In this document: positions 52,758 through 63,225 of the stretch, in pieces | How the letters are laid out: every line of letters begins with the position of its first letter | Numbering within the stretch: position 1 is the first letter of the stretch | Source: Zopfochytrium polystomum | Lineage: Eukaryota; Chytridiomycota; Chytridiomycetes; Chytridiales; Chytridiaceae | Direction: 5' to 3' | NCBI GenBank assembly: GCA_025765615.1 | Contig: JAIVFJ010000001.1 | Span: 248,001 to 312,000 of the forward strand | DNA: 64,000 nucleotides | The notes under the pieces: model-generated | Database searches by the model: none | The model's input: the letters and a program-made list of their open reading frames with translations, nothing else | Told to the model about the DNA's origin: nothing | Program-made: the position numbers and the translations under genes

Positions 52758-53106
52758 TTAGCCTTTGTTGGTGAGATGGTGGAAGGCCTCTCGATTATTT
52801 ATTTGTTTGTTGTTGCCGCTTGTGAGGGAATGAAAACAACCGCCAATGTCGGCGTGACTCGGCCCCCGCCCAGTGTTGGTCAGTCCGCCAGGCACAGTCA
52901 CCCACGCGCAGAAAGCGGGGAATCCTCCGAGCCTGCGATACCTAGCAAGCAAGCATTCGACCGCTTTGGCAACTGGCTGCCCTCCCGTTCGCTCGCTGGA
53001 ACAACGCGCACTGAGCACGACATAGCATCTCCGAATGACCGCTGTTGGGAATCGGCAAATCGGCTCATTTCTTGCTTGGTGCCAATCCTGATCACCATCG
53101 CACGCA

Positions 53107-54731
53107 ATGGTCGCAGTTGTTGCACACCCCCTCCTGGACGGCCTGGACTGGGACGTCGCCACCTCAAACGCCCTAACCGACGACCACGGCGCCGACGGCG
53201 TCGGCGACGGGAACAACGGCAGCAGGAAAATCGACGACGGCGCCGCCAACGCAGATCCTTTCTACATCGACGCAACGGTGATTCCAGCTGGCTCCCGCCC
53301 CGAACAACGCTCCTTGCTCATCTCCAAGGACTCTCGATGGGCGACCTGCGCCGTATGGGCGCTGCCCACCACCAGTATTGCTGCTACCGTCAACACTGAT
53401 ACCCCTACCGCCGGTGCAGGATCGCCGGAACTCCTGGTCGACCTCATCGATGGCTTATTCACTCCCCCCAACCACTTTGCCACGCTCTCTATCCAGTCTT
53501 TCGTCGAGCTGCCGTCGTCGGTGGACCAGCGCGACAACACAACTCGCCAGCAAAGCCGGTTCGCCCTGTCGGCCGGCGGCGACGCCCTCCGGGTTGTGTC
53601 TCTGGACGACGGTGCCGCCGTGGACTCTGTTTCTAAGGACGACTGTCCCGATCACAAATACGCGATCGCCATCGCCGAGACCGGCTTCGAAGAAACCGTA
53701 GTTGCACGAGACGAAGACAAGGGCGACGGCGATGAGGTCTTCCCCACGGCCGTGTTTACAGTGGTCGCCCCCAAAGTGGAAGAAGGCGACACGGAAAGCG
53801 ACAGCGAGACGGAACACACCTGCTTTACCCTGAAGGGTTCGCTCTTCTTGAAGTTCGACGTGGACGTAGTCTACACGGACCCCACCGGCCCCTTTGTTTT
53901 CTGTATCGAGTCCTGTTCCAGCAGCACGCCCCAGACGACCCTCCACGCCTACAAACCCGACTCCGCCACAACTCCAACACCCCCGTCCCACCCCATCCAC
54001 TCCGTCCTCCTCCCGGCCGGCTTCCTGCCGACGCCTTCCCAACCAACCCCTTTACTCAACTCACCGCCGTCGCCGCCTGCACCCCTCCAGAGACGACTGG
54101 CGACGCCGTGCTGGTTTTCGCCGTCGACCAGTGGGACTACTCGCTCCGGCGGTACCCGGTCGCTATCCACGCCGTCCGGATCTCCCACGCGTCCGGCGCC
54201 TTGACGCGCCTGTGGAGCACGCCCGTGGCATTCGACGGCGCTCTCGTGGACAGGATCGCCGCCGACCGCGCCGGCCGGCGGATCTTGGCGCTCTCGCGGT
54301 CCCGCAGCCTTCTTGCGGCCTTTGACATGGACACTGGTGCCGCGCTGCTGGGCGGCGGCGGCGGAGCCGTTTCATTCGCTCCGCCCCCGGGCCATGGCTG
54401 TGAAGTGACCGACGCCGCGCTCGACCCATCAGGCCGCTTGGTCGTTGTCGCCACGTGTATCCCTTCCTCCGTCGACTTCATCCCTCGGCCGGTGGCCCAC
54501 CGCACAGTGTCGGTGTTCACCGTAGACTCGGTCCTGGCGCGCCAGAGCTTTGTGTTCGGCGGCGACGACGACGCTGATGTCCGCACGCTCGAGGTGCCGG
54601 ACGAGGTTGGGGGCGGTGACAGGGTGCTGGTGTTTGCGCACGCAGACGTTGTTGTGGCAACCGCCGTCGGGTCGCACAAGTTTGCCGTGTTTACGCTTTG
54701 GAGGAAGTGGGCTTCGTTGAAAGCGGGGTGA
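53107..54731 (+). CDS. Unknown propeller-like protein with one apparent frame break
   Basis: ATG at 53107 opens 307-odd codons of acidic, beta-rich sequence (VDLIDGLFTPPNHFATL, TCFTLKGSLFLKFDVD). Near 54025-54110 the coding signal moves to another frame, which continues as DAVLVFAVDQWDYSLRRYPV to a TGA at 54731. The second half has WD-like strands (GALTRLWSTPVAFDGALVD, GRRILALSRS, GRLVVVATCIP). Together they would be about 540 residues, probably a beta-propeller. I do not recognise the family. A short intron or a one-base change could explain the break; no perfect GT-AG solution was found. Confidence 0.55.
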
Positions 54732-55333
54732 TTCTTAAGGGAAGTGCCGTTCAATTCCCATAGTTTGCAATGTTGTGAGCGGAGAAGTGGTGATATTGAG
54801 TATTCGCTATGGTGCAGCAGACGAGGGCAACAAAAAATGCTTCGTTGATCCTTCAAAAGCTGCAGTACCGAGAAAAACAATTGCGACTGAGGAGGTTATC
54901 ACGGAAAGCCACGCTATTCAGGGAGGCGCAACAACGAGGTTGCCTGCTCCATCCCTTTGGCTCCCGCAGTGCTTTGTCATTGAGCACCAACAATTCCTCT
55001 AAGCATGAGGCAGGAAGCACAATCAGACAGTGTTTGCAAGTTGTGTGGTGAAAGGTAGAAGATTCCGGCATTCGTTTTCCGGTCAGTTGCGGATAAGCTG
55101 CGACGTCGGAACAGCTTTTTCTGTCGCAAGCTGACGGATCGTCCCCGCACCGCCTTCGGCTGCCCCTGGACTCGGCCCGACGACGACACCGACGTCCGCA
55201 CGCTCGTCGTGCCCAACCCTTGCCCAAAGTCATTGTCCGCGCGAAAAAAACGCTTGCCGTTTGTCTAAGCAAGTCCAAAGAACTTGCTGGTGCCCTCCAA
55301 ACAACCTGAATCATAGATCATTGCATTTAATGT
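54732..55333. other. Intergenic region with a decayed copy of the upstream gene's end
   Basis: See 55095-55266 for the duplicated fragment. Otherwise there is no gene. Confidence 0.5.
55095..55266 (+). pseudogene. Decayed fragment similar to the 3' part of the 53.1 kb gene
   Basis: In one frame it reads PDDDTDVRTLVVPNP, close to the intact gene's GGDDDADVRTLEVPDEV coded near 54570. Flanking sequence has lost the frame. This looks like a partial tandem duplicate now degraded. Confidence 0.4.
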
Positions 55334-57367
55334 TTATTTGGAAGGGTCGTACGACCTCACAAACTCAATTATGCTGCGAACAGGCCGACCCGTCATTCCC
55401 TTGCCAATATACCCTCCAGCTGCTGCGTGCTGCATGACGCCTGCAATGTCAATGTGCGCGAACTTGACCTTCTCGCCCTCTGTATCTGCGTCGTCCTCCT
55501 TCTCGGCGTCCACCGCCGTCTTGCCTTCGCCCTGCACGCCCGGCTTCACAAACTCCGCCAAAAAGGCAGCCGCCGTGCAGCTGCCCGCTCCTCGGCCGCC
55601 GACGTTTTTCAGGTCCGCCACTTCGGATCGAATCGCCTTTTTGTACACGCCACTTCCAGCCTCGCTGCTGCCATCCACAGTGCCAGGCCGCAGGGCCTCC
55701 AACCATTGGCATCCTCCAGAACGGGTCGCCTGACGCCTCGCCTGCCTTTTCCAACTGCTTCCAAAGCGCGTCGGATGTTGAAAAGACACCAGCATAGCCT
55801 GTCCCGAGGGCAACATCCATGGCGCCTGTCAGCGTCGACAGCTCGACAGTGCAGGCGGGGGAGTGGACGTCGGCGACGTAGTGGAGGGCGTCCGCGAGGA
55901 TGAGCCGGCCCTCGGCGTCCGTGTTGTCCACTTCAATGGAGAGACCATTTCTCGCAATGACGACATCGCCGGGCTTTGTGGCGTGGCCACTCGGCATATT
56001 TTCCGTGAGGGGAATCGCGACGACAACATTGTGAGGCAAGCGAAGTCGAGCGATAGCAAGTATCGCTGACAGAACCACAGCAGCACCACCCATGTCTCCT
56101 TTCATCGCCGCCATGCCGTTGGATGGTTTGATGGAAATGCCTCCCGTATCAAACGTAACCCCTGAAATCACATACATGAGATCTCATCTCAGCGCGAGCA
56201 AGGTACTCACCCTTTCCGACAAGAGCAATAGGCCTTTCGTCTGGCTTTCCACCCTTGTACACAATCTCCACGAATTTCAAGGGCTCGTCGGACCCTCGCG
56301 CAACACTAAGAAAAGCACCCATCTTCTGAGATTCAGCCCAATCCTTTTCGTGAACCTTCACGGTGACGTTGGGCAAACCTTGCAATTTTCCAACGGCGAC
56401 CTTGGAAAAGACGGTTGGGGTCATGTGGTTTGCCGGAGTTTCCATCAGTGTCCTGGCAAGGTTTTGGGCTAATAAATGGAAGTAAGAGTCACTGTTGATC
56501 CGAAATCGAGTGTGTCGTCGCGTCTTACATGCTGCAATCTCAACCCCTTCCATCCACTGGTCGATGAGGGATGCGTCAGCACCCGGCGCGAACAGCTGTG
56601 CCTCGACCAATCCCTTTTTGCTCCTGTCTTTTTTGAATCGGTCGAAGGAATAGTTGGACAGCGAAGCCCCTTCCGCCGTCGCTTTCGCATTTCCGAAAAA
56701 CGGTTCTACTCCAATTTTAAATGAAGATGTTGGCGACAGAGATGCAATCGACTTTATCCCTGCCGATGCCTGTTTATGGGACCCACGAGAAGATATTAGC
56801 TTGGCGCAGTCCAACAATGAATAACTTAACTGCAAGGCGGGCCCGCTCTGCTTGGAGGCTGGTAGGCGACCTTTCCGAAAGTTTTCCGAGCCCAACAACA
56901 CTGACGATCGACGGCAGGTCCTTCAAATCCAAGTCGTACAGACTGGAAGCACAATAATAAAACATGAATTTAGTGGGAGTCTCAGACTGACAAAACATCA
57001 GCAAGCCCACCACTTACAGTCGGATCTGGCCGAACTTCGCCTCAAAGCGGGAAGCCTGGAGACGAGACATGACCGCTTCAGTGGCCGCAGTGGGCAGGGA
57101 CACGGCTTGCGTCAGCTTCCAATTGGCAGGGGCATTGGCGGTTGATCCCGCGCGAGAGGCAACGGCGCCGATGACGATGGCATCCGCAGCGGTGCGAAGC
57201 GTTGGGTGAGAGGGACTGGCGAGTGCATCGGCTTTCGGGGCTTCCTCTGCGCTTGCTTTCGAAGACGATGTCAGCGTTGCCCGGAACGACAGGAGCGTGG
57301 CTTGAGAACCCCACCGATGGCGGAGTGCCGGAGGTGCGCGTCGCTTTCGTGACAAGGCGGAGATCAT
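55334..57367 (-). CDS. M17 leucyl aminopeptidase
   Basis: Exons 57367-57018, 56942-56831, 56769-56529, 56468-56211, 56161-55704 and 55660-55334 give 581 residues in phase. The N-terminal macro-like domain is followed by the catalytic domain: [11 protein letters not shown] (the zinc Lys and Asp), MKGDMGGAA, the family signature [21 protein letters not shown], then [21 protein letters not shown] and FAHIDIAGV. It is a cytosolic or organellar di-metal exopeptidase acting in peptide turnover. A 43-nt intron (55661-55703, GTTGGA...GCGAG) is needed after FWRMPM; without it the frame breaks. The Ser/Arg-rich first 60 residues could be a transit peptide. A tRNA-like element lies upstream, about 40 nt from the start codon. 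Confidence 0.92.
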
Positions 57368-58005
57368 TTAGGGAAAGTTTGTCAGCTCAGGGGAGCGATG
57401 AAGCCCCCTATCGGGGATCGAAACGTTTCCCATCCGACTCGTGCAAGCGCTTACATGTACGCCTGGGCTAATAGCTAGCTTTACCGTGGGCTCAGCGCAC
57501 GGTCCTTCTTCGAACGAGGGAACTGGTGGCAGGGACTCGCAGGAACGGACAGTCAACGAGTTCATTGAATTTTTTTGCCGATGAGATGTATTGGAGCTAA
57601 TGCGCAGAACTCTCGGGGCAAACACAGGCCAGATATTCGAATTCAGCACTAATATGAAAGTAAATAGAGATCCTCTCAGAACTATCACAGATAACAATGA
57701 AAAGTAGGCGGATAGGGCCACGGTACGGGAAGACCGTCGACAGCAGAAGGTGTCAGCGAAGAACATGAAATAAGGGTAAGCGTTCCTCGAGGACGTTGGT
57801 AGCCGCGAGGCTACCTACATTCCTCGTTATGTGTGCTTAGTTCCTCTTAATCAAAGGTTGCCCGGTTCTCGCAATAAAAGGTATTGCAATTTACACCGTC
57901 GAATGCAAGGAACGGAAATCGTGTAATTACTTTACAGGAAGCAGTGCGAATTGTAAATAATAGCCAGTCCAGATAAGATCAAGTTGCGATTCGACCAGAG
58001 ACTAC
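57368..58005. other. Intergenic region with tRNA-like element
   Basis: It contains the element at 57408-57474 and the leucyl aminopeptidase promoter. Nothing else recognised. Confidence 0.5.
57408..57474 (-). other. tRNA-like element (second copy, degenerate)
   Basis: The minus strand has an A-box-like TAGCCCAGGCG, then ATGTAAGCGC, and a B-box-like GTTTCGATCCCC. Stems pair poorly. It shares ATGTAAGCGCxxGCACG and box spacing with the element at 17606-17691. It lies just upstream of, and in the same direction as, the aminopeptidase gene. Confidence 0.35.
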
Positions 58006-58362
58006 TCAAACAGAATCAATGTCCGACGGGGAGGTTTCCTCATCGGCGTAGTTTTCAACTTCTCGAACGTTCTCCAAGCTAGATGCATACATCATACGAG
58101 CTAATATAGATCTTTCGATGCCGTTCGCAGTCTTCAGGGGGTTTTTAGGACCGCAAAGAATGTCCGTGAGACATTCGCGCACAGCTTCGTTTCCTTCTAG
58201 GCAAGGATTCAGTGACTCCTGGAGCCCAAGCAGCGAAATGGCAATCTGGCGTCGCTTGCGAACGGCATCGACCAGTTCACGAACCCAGTTGGTGTCCGGA
58301 TCACCGATAGTCGCGTCCTGTGCACTGTCCGATATTTCGACAATCTCCTTTTCAGACCCCAT
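58006..58362 (-). CDS. Small acidic hypothetical protein
   Basis: A frame open from 58620 to a stop at 58006. The more likely start is the internal ATG before GSEKEIVEISDS, at about 58362, giving about 118 residues. The protein is helical and acidic at both ends (VRELVDAVRKRRQIAISLLG; ENYADEETSPSDIDSV). No family recognised. The upstream part of the frame is less convincing and may be an exon or noncoding. Confidence 0.35.
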   Translation of the reverse strand: MGSEKEIVEISDSAQDATIGDPDTNWVRELVDAVRKRRQIAISLLGLQESLNPCLEGNEAVRECLTDILCGPKNPLKTANGIERSILARMMYASSLENVREVENYADEETSPSDIDSV

Positions 58363-59566
58363 AGTCCTATTTCTCCGAGTTTGATTGCGCTCGTGTGTCC
58401 TCCAAATGTCCTGAGTCTCCTTTGGCAGAGCTTGACGTTCCCCGACCCCATCATCCCCACCCAAAGGCTCCAGAAGCTTTGCGTGCATTTCGAATCTGGA
58501 AGGAGCTGAAAACTCATCCACTTCAATGCTCGAATCTGGGTTGTAAACCTTGTGGGAACCGGGTCTAGTCCAACGTACAATGATATGTACAGGTGTTGGG
58601 TAAAAGGGTCGAGCCCGCAAAGCTGTGGTGAATTGTGGCGTGTTGTTGAGTCTGGGTAGGTTTCGTCTTCCCCATGTAGCTGGTAATTCTTGACTTTAAC
58701 AAGAAGGAAGTAACATTCTCCACGAGAAGCTTGTAATCCCCGGGCCAGAAATAAGAACTGGAATAATTAAGTCAACGCCGGGAAAACCAAGAGGACGCTT
58801 AATGGCGGCGCCACGAGAGAAAAGTGTTACGAGATCTCTCATGCTCGTAAAACGGGTCCAACATGGGAACGAAGTGGGTGAAAAACAACCAACCGCCCCA
58901 CTGCCACTGGATCCGGCAACCCAGTGGAAGAAGGAAGCCTCGTTGAGGCACTGCACAATTCCTCAACTGCTGCGGCGGTGAGGGTTGCCTCCAGAAAAGC
59001 AGGAACGCCAATCAGCCCACTAAAGAGAACTGAGTCGGCCGCGAGGAAGCTGGGGTCTTTTTCATCACCCTGAAGTGAAGGAGGAAAAAAAAGCTTAGAG
59101 CGCATCAAACCTGTCTAAAACACCGAAGTCAAACTTCAAGCTGCAGTCGAACCTTCTCCACAACAAGTTTCCCTTGTTCTTCAACGATGATCCGACGACT
59201 TGCCACAGGGCTCTAATAATAAAATGTAAGATTCTGATTTCCACGCATCATGTTTTTTTTTTGTACCGTTGCAACGACGGGCGGTCCTTCTGCGGTCAGT
59301 TATCTCTTTTCAGGTGGCGCGTGCGTCCACTGCCAAAAGTCGCAACGGTAATTTTCATTTACCTCGTGCGAAACGTACTTTACTTTTTTTTTGATGATTG
59401 ATTTCTTTTTTTTTTCTTTTTTTTCGCGCAAAGCAAAAGGCCAGTCTCTGTGGCAACCCGATGAGCCACGAGAAGGGTAGCGGATTCTGCGGGCACGGCA
59501 CGCTGAGTCACGTTCCAGCTATCCAAACAGAGCAGTGTAACGTTCGCACAGGTCCACACTCCGCCC
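58363..59566. other. Intergenic region, no supported gene
   Basis: Frames at 58696-59108 (minus) are short. One contains IKRPLGFP, a string also readable inside the third intron of the endonuclease V gene, but nothing else aligns. T-rich runs lie near 59251 and 59386-59425. Confidence 0.4.
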
Positions 59567-60721
59567 TCACGAGGCGGCCACTTCCCTTCTGCTCGCGCCA
59601 TCGGCCATTCTTATCGGTTCGGGCACCCGAAACTTTGAGACAGCCAGCGTGAGCCGCACGGCCGTGTCCACGCTCACACGATGCCCCGGAGACACAAACA
59701 CGGGATTTACCGAGTCTTTTGTCGCCCTGACAGCCTAGCAGAAGACAGAGAGAAGTGCGCAATTCAGCGTTTTGCCGGGTCGTATTCCTTCACCATCCCA
59801 CCCACCCCTCAAGCATTTTCTGCACTGCGCAATCATCCTTACCGCGCCAAACACCCTTCCTGTAGCGCTCCCGACCAGCGGGAACCACGCGCCCGCATGC
59901 GGCAGGTCAGTCTTTGCGCGCCGCTTGACGTCGTCCATCAGGAGCGCCTCGTCGCGAATTTCGAGAAAGTTCTTGCCAATGCCGATGGAGGGGAGGTTCG
60001 CGAGGACGCCAACGTGGCAGGCGAGGCCAAAGAACTCAGGGTGGAGCGTCCCGTTGCCGTCAACAAAGAGAACCTGGACAGTAAAATTGGGAGCGGGGGA
60101 GTTCGAGCGGGGGAATCCGAGCGGGCGTTTGATGAGGTTCCAGAAAGGCAAGCGAGGGAATTGATTGAGGGGGAGAACCTGGGGATACACTTCCGGGCGC
60201 TCGCGCTTGATACGATCGAGCATCTGCATGATGACTGGATACTCCCGAAATGCAAGAAATCCGGGGATGTACGGCTCTGTCAACGTCACTCTCTGAATGC
60301 ATTCATGAACCACCTGTTAAGCCGTGAAGTAGTTTGCGGTGTGAGAATCTGGCTGCCCTGTAAGAAAAAAAAAGGAAAAAGGAAAAAAAAGGAAAAAAAG
60401 CATGGATCGACCTAGCACGGACCGTCAGTTCCGGAAAGCTGAGGACCGCAACGCATCCGATCGCCTCCATCGTGCCTTCGAAAAACGAAACATCCACTCC
60501 CGCAACGAGCTGAAGGCCGCTCCAATCGATGGGAGAGAAGGTCTGCAGATCGTCAGCGGCAATCCTCGACCGACTCAGTTCATTCTGAACGCTGCAAGTA
60601 CCGCAGTGCGAGGGAGTGATGTGCCAGGACGAAAGTCAGGCAGGGGTGAGGGAAGGCCAAAGAAGCATGGGGGCAGGCACCTCTTCCATCTGGCAGCTAT
60701 ACTCTTTGTGTCTTCGAACAT
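59567..60721 (-). CDS. ENDOV: Endonuclease V
   Basis: Exons 60721-60681, 60591-60423, 60313-60179, 60073-59843 and 59734-59567 give 247 residues in perfect phase. Landmarks: VAGVDVSFFEG with catalytic Asp47, YIPGFLAFRE with Glu94 (the Tyr wedge and metal Glu), VDGNGTLHP with Asp120, LACHVGVLANLPSIGIGK, and the C-terminal VSPGHRVSVDTAVRL and FRVPEPIRMAD. EndoV cuts one base 3' of inosine in DNA or, in eukaryotes, mainly RNA. Donors are GTGCCT, GTCCGT, GTTCTC and GTAAGG, so three of four are non-consensus. The start is the ATG before FEDTKSIAARW. Confidence 0.94.
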
Positions 60722-60994
60722 TTCACCATTGCAGATCCAGATGGCACAGTTTCGGTTCAGTGGTGTGGTCCTTGAGAAAACCGAAGGAAAAAACCTTTGC
60801 ACTGGGGTTGGTCAGTGTCGTTTTGTTGCGTATCGATACTTTCGTAAAAACTGGCAGAAACACAGCTCGTCGAGCAAGTCTCGAACACCAACTGTCCAGG
60901 CTGAAACGTGCGTCCTTCCAGCTGCGCTCCGTTTGGAGACAGGCTTTCGAGATTAGTCACTTTTGTAGCCCGCTTGGTGCCTTTTCCCGGAACA

Positions 60995-61087
60995 GCCCGT
61001 GTAGCAAAGTGGTATTGCGTTTCCCTCCTACTCGTCATGTGGCGCAGGGTCAGGAAGAGATCGTGGGTTCGATCCCCACCATGGGCT
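60995..61087 (+). tRNA. trnR-CCU: tRNA-Arg (anticodon CCU) with a 21-nt intron
   Basis: The acceptor stem GCCCGTG/CATGGGC pairs with one G-U. The D stem is GCAA/TTGC and the anticodon stem TTTCC/GGAAG. The T arm GTGGG-TTCGATC-CCCAC is perfect. The anticodon loop is CTCCTA plus A38 when a 21-nt intron at the canonical 37/38 site (61031-61051) is removed. The discriminator is T and a short T-rich stretch follows. Folded by eye; all four stems form. Confidence 0.92.
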
Positions 61088-61652
61088 TATTTCTCCAAAC
61101 GTTTTGAGATTTCCAATGTTGGACATAATAAAAGAGTTTCCGTCTGTGCCCCCGCTGGGGCTTTGCCCCAGAATGAAAGCCACCAGTGTGGCAAACGGCG
61201 GGGCAAAATTCCCCCGCATAGCGGGTTTTATCTGCTGGGGTATTCTGTTTTCAACAGCTTCTCTGCCACCAAACAGGAAGAGAGGATTGTGTGAAAGGTT
61301 ATGGCACGGGACACATACAGAGACCCCAAGCTGGTGGTTGGCTGGTTTATTCAAACCAATTACACAAAAAATTTGCTCCACCCTTTATCCCACCCCAAAT
61401 TTAGCCCAACTGGTGGCTATGCTCAATATTTGCGTGAGAATGATCTAGTATGCTTTCAGTAAAAGCCGTTGCCTAGCACCTTTCTGTTTTGTAAAAGAGC
61501 TGGTAGCGGTCTGAAACTGATCTCGCACCAAATCCAATTTTTATATATTTAACTGGCGAAAGCTGTATTTCGATATTGGATTTTGATATTTTCAATTTCC
61601 GTACCACGTTTTTACCTAATTTGAACCAGTTTTCACGACACAGGGGCGACCA

Positions 61653-61730
61653 TGTAGGAACAGGGCAGGACAGGACAAGGCAGACAAGGAACTGAGAGGA
61701 TGTGATTGATTGTATTGGAAACAATAATTC
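61653..61730 (-). mobile_element. Inverted partial copy of the LTR's R-U5-like part
   Basis: The minus strand from 61730 to 61653 repeats the plus strand at 61977-62053 (GAATTATTGTTTCCAATACA ... CTGTTC), with only a few changes over about 75 nt. It begins where transcription from the neighbouring TATA box would start, then runs into unique sequence. Confidence 0.6.
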
Positions 61731-61745
61731 AATTTGTTTCGGCAC

Positions 61746-62053
61746 TGTTATGAATCACCCTCTGGAACCTTCTGGACCCTTCTAGAACATTCCTTCATGG
61801 AACCTTGTGGAACCTTCTGGAACCCTCTTTGCTTTCCTGACTTGTCTTGTTGTCATTGGTATCATTGGTATCATTGTATTACTAATTGCTCTTTCTGGAA
61901 CTTTCTTTGAGTCTTGACAAGGAAGACTCTCCAAAAGTATAAAAGGGGGATCGGGGACCTGTCCCATCCCTCAAGTGAATTATTGTTTCCAATACAATCA
62001 TAACTCCTCTCAGCTCCTTGTCTGCCTTGTCCTGTCCTGCCCTGTTCTTGACA
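61746..62053 (+). mobile_element. Solo-LTR-like element
   Basis: A 308-nt segment starts TGTTATGAATC and ends CTTGACA (TG...CA ends). It has a TATAAAAG box at 61938, stacked heat-shock-type units upstream of it and a U5-like C/T-rich end. Its 3' part is repeated, inverted, at 61653-61730. Flanking 5-nt sequences do not match, so no target duplication is evident. No reverse transcriptase is nearby. Confidence 0.45.
61764..61904 (+). promoter_or_regulatory. Heat-shock-element clusters in the LTR-like U3
   Basis: Alternating GAA/TTC blocks at 2-nt spacing: six contiguous units at 61764-61792 (GAAccTTCtgGAcccTTC then taGAAcaTTC), a second set at about 61795-61822 and a third at about 61893-61904. 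The spacing is that of HSF1 sites. TATAAAAG follows at 61938. Confidence 0.6.
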
Positions 62054-62094
62054 GAAGTCGAATTAAGATCTATTTGAATCCCTCCCCCCCCCCA

Positions 62095-62405
62095 GTGTTA
62101 GGCAGGCAGATCTGATTGGTTAGCAACAAGAGGCACAAGACAGACCCAATCCTATTGTTACTGTCAGCTATCATTCTCACAATACCCATGGGGAGAGTGA
62201 ACCACTGCCAATGCAGACCCAGGCGCTGGCTTGCACTGTTGACAATACTCTGAGTATTAAGTGGAACGGAAACCTGGTGTAAACAGTTTTCCTCCTCCTC
62301 TGCTCAAGCAGATAATATAGGAGAGGGTGTTACCCTGTGTCAGTCACACTTGCCCTAGCAACTATTATAGAATGCATATCATCATTATGTAACAATTATT
62401 CATAA
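62095..62405 (+). mobile_element. Second LTR-like segment
   Basis: About 311 nt begins TGTTAGGC and ends ATTCATAACA, giving TGTTA/TAACA inverted ends as in many Ty1/copia LTRs. No target duplication and no internal retroelement genes are seen. It could be chance. Confidence 0.25.
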
Positions 62406-63225
62406 CAGAGTTTTTATCTCTCTCTCCAATTTGGGGAGAAGGACCACCCACAAACACTTATCTCCACTCCTTCGACTCCCTCACTCAGGGTAGACTGTTT
62501 ACACATAGTACCTTGTCGCACGTTCTTGTCATCGGATTGAATTGTTGTTGCAAAGCAGACCACAGCTGCAGGGATCACGTGGAAAGGATCATCGTGTCGA
62601 TAAGTCGGGGAATAGTCCGGAGCCTGCAGAAACCACATCCCCATTGCCCCACCTTACAAAGACGATGTGCCTTGGCTTAGTCGAGCTGTGCGAGACCTCG
62701 AGCTGCGGTAGCGCGTCGCCGCCGTTCCGATCCCAGAGAGAGTGTGATCGATGGTCGAAACAACAACTGCAGCGAGAGCCCCCCTGAACCAGGCCGCACC
62801 GACCCGCCTCCCTTCTTACTCAGACAGTACGCCCGGTTTCGTGGCCGTCGTGCACGCCTGACGAAGAAAGTGTCCAATCGTCTTTTCCCCCTTTCTTCGG
62901 TTTTGGTACTATGGCATAGTCATCCTTTCTTCTCAACATGACAAGAAGCTCGTTTCATCATTCTGCCCGTAAACGGCTCATTGTGAAGTAGTTCGGCAAT
63001 TTCTTCGAGTGGGTGATGGGAAATTCTTTCGTCGCATTTCTGCCATTTGGTTGTAGAACAACGTACAGCGACGCACACTAAGCTGAAGGAGAGAATCTGA
63101 AGCAGTGCGTTGAAATGTCTGGACTGGCTGTTTATTTGTTGTTGTGCAGGGCTTGCGGTCGAGTGCCTTCGATGTACCTGGTCTTGTATTCAACACTTGA
63201 AAAATCCACTAAACACGCCAAACGC
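62406..63225. other. Spacer, no supported gene
   Basis: Short frames only (62414-62644 minus, 62542-62787 plus, 62677-62877 minus). No motif, RNA gene or repeat recognised. Confidence 0.5.

Noticed and set aside
54775..55051. Short plus-strand coding regions after the 53.1 kb gene
   Set aside because: They start without context and overlap in two frames; more likely 3' spacer.
58696..59108. Decayed copy of endonuclease V
   Set aside because: Only the octapeptide IKRPLGFP matches, and in the real gene that string lies in an intron; no catalytic motif aligns.
61473..61745. Retrotransposon ORF next to the LTR-like repeats
   Set aside because: A 90-codon frame with no protease, RT, RNase H or integrase motif; its N-terminal part is just the inverted repeat translated.
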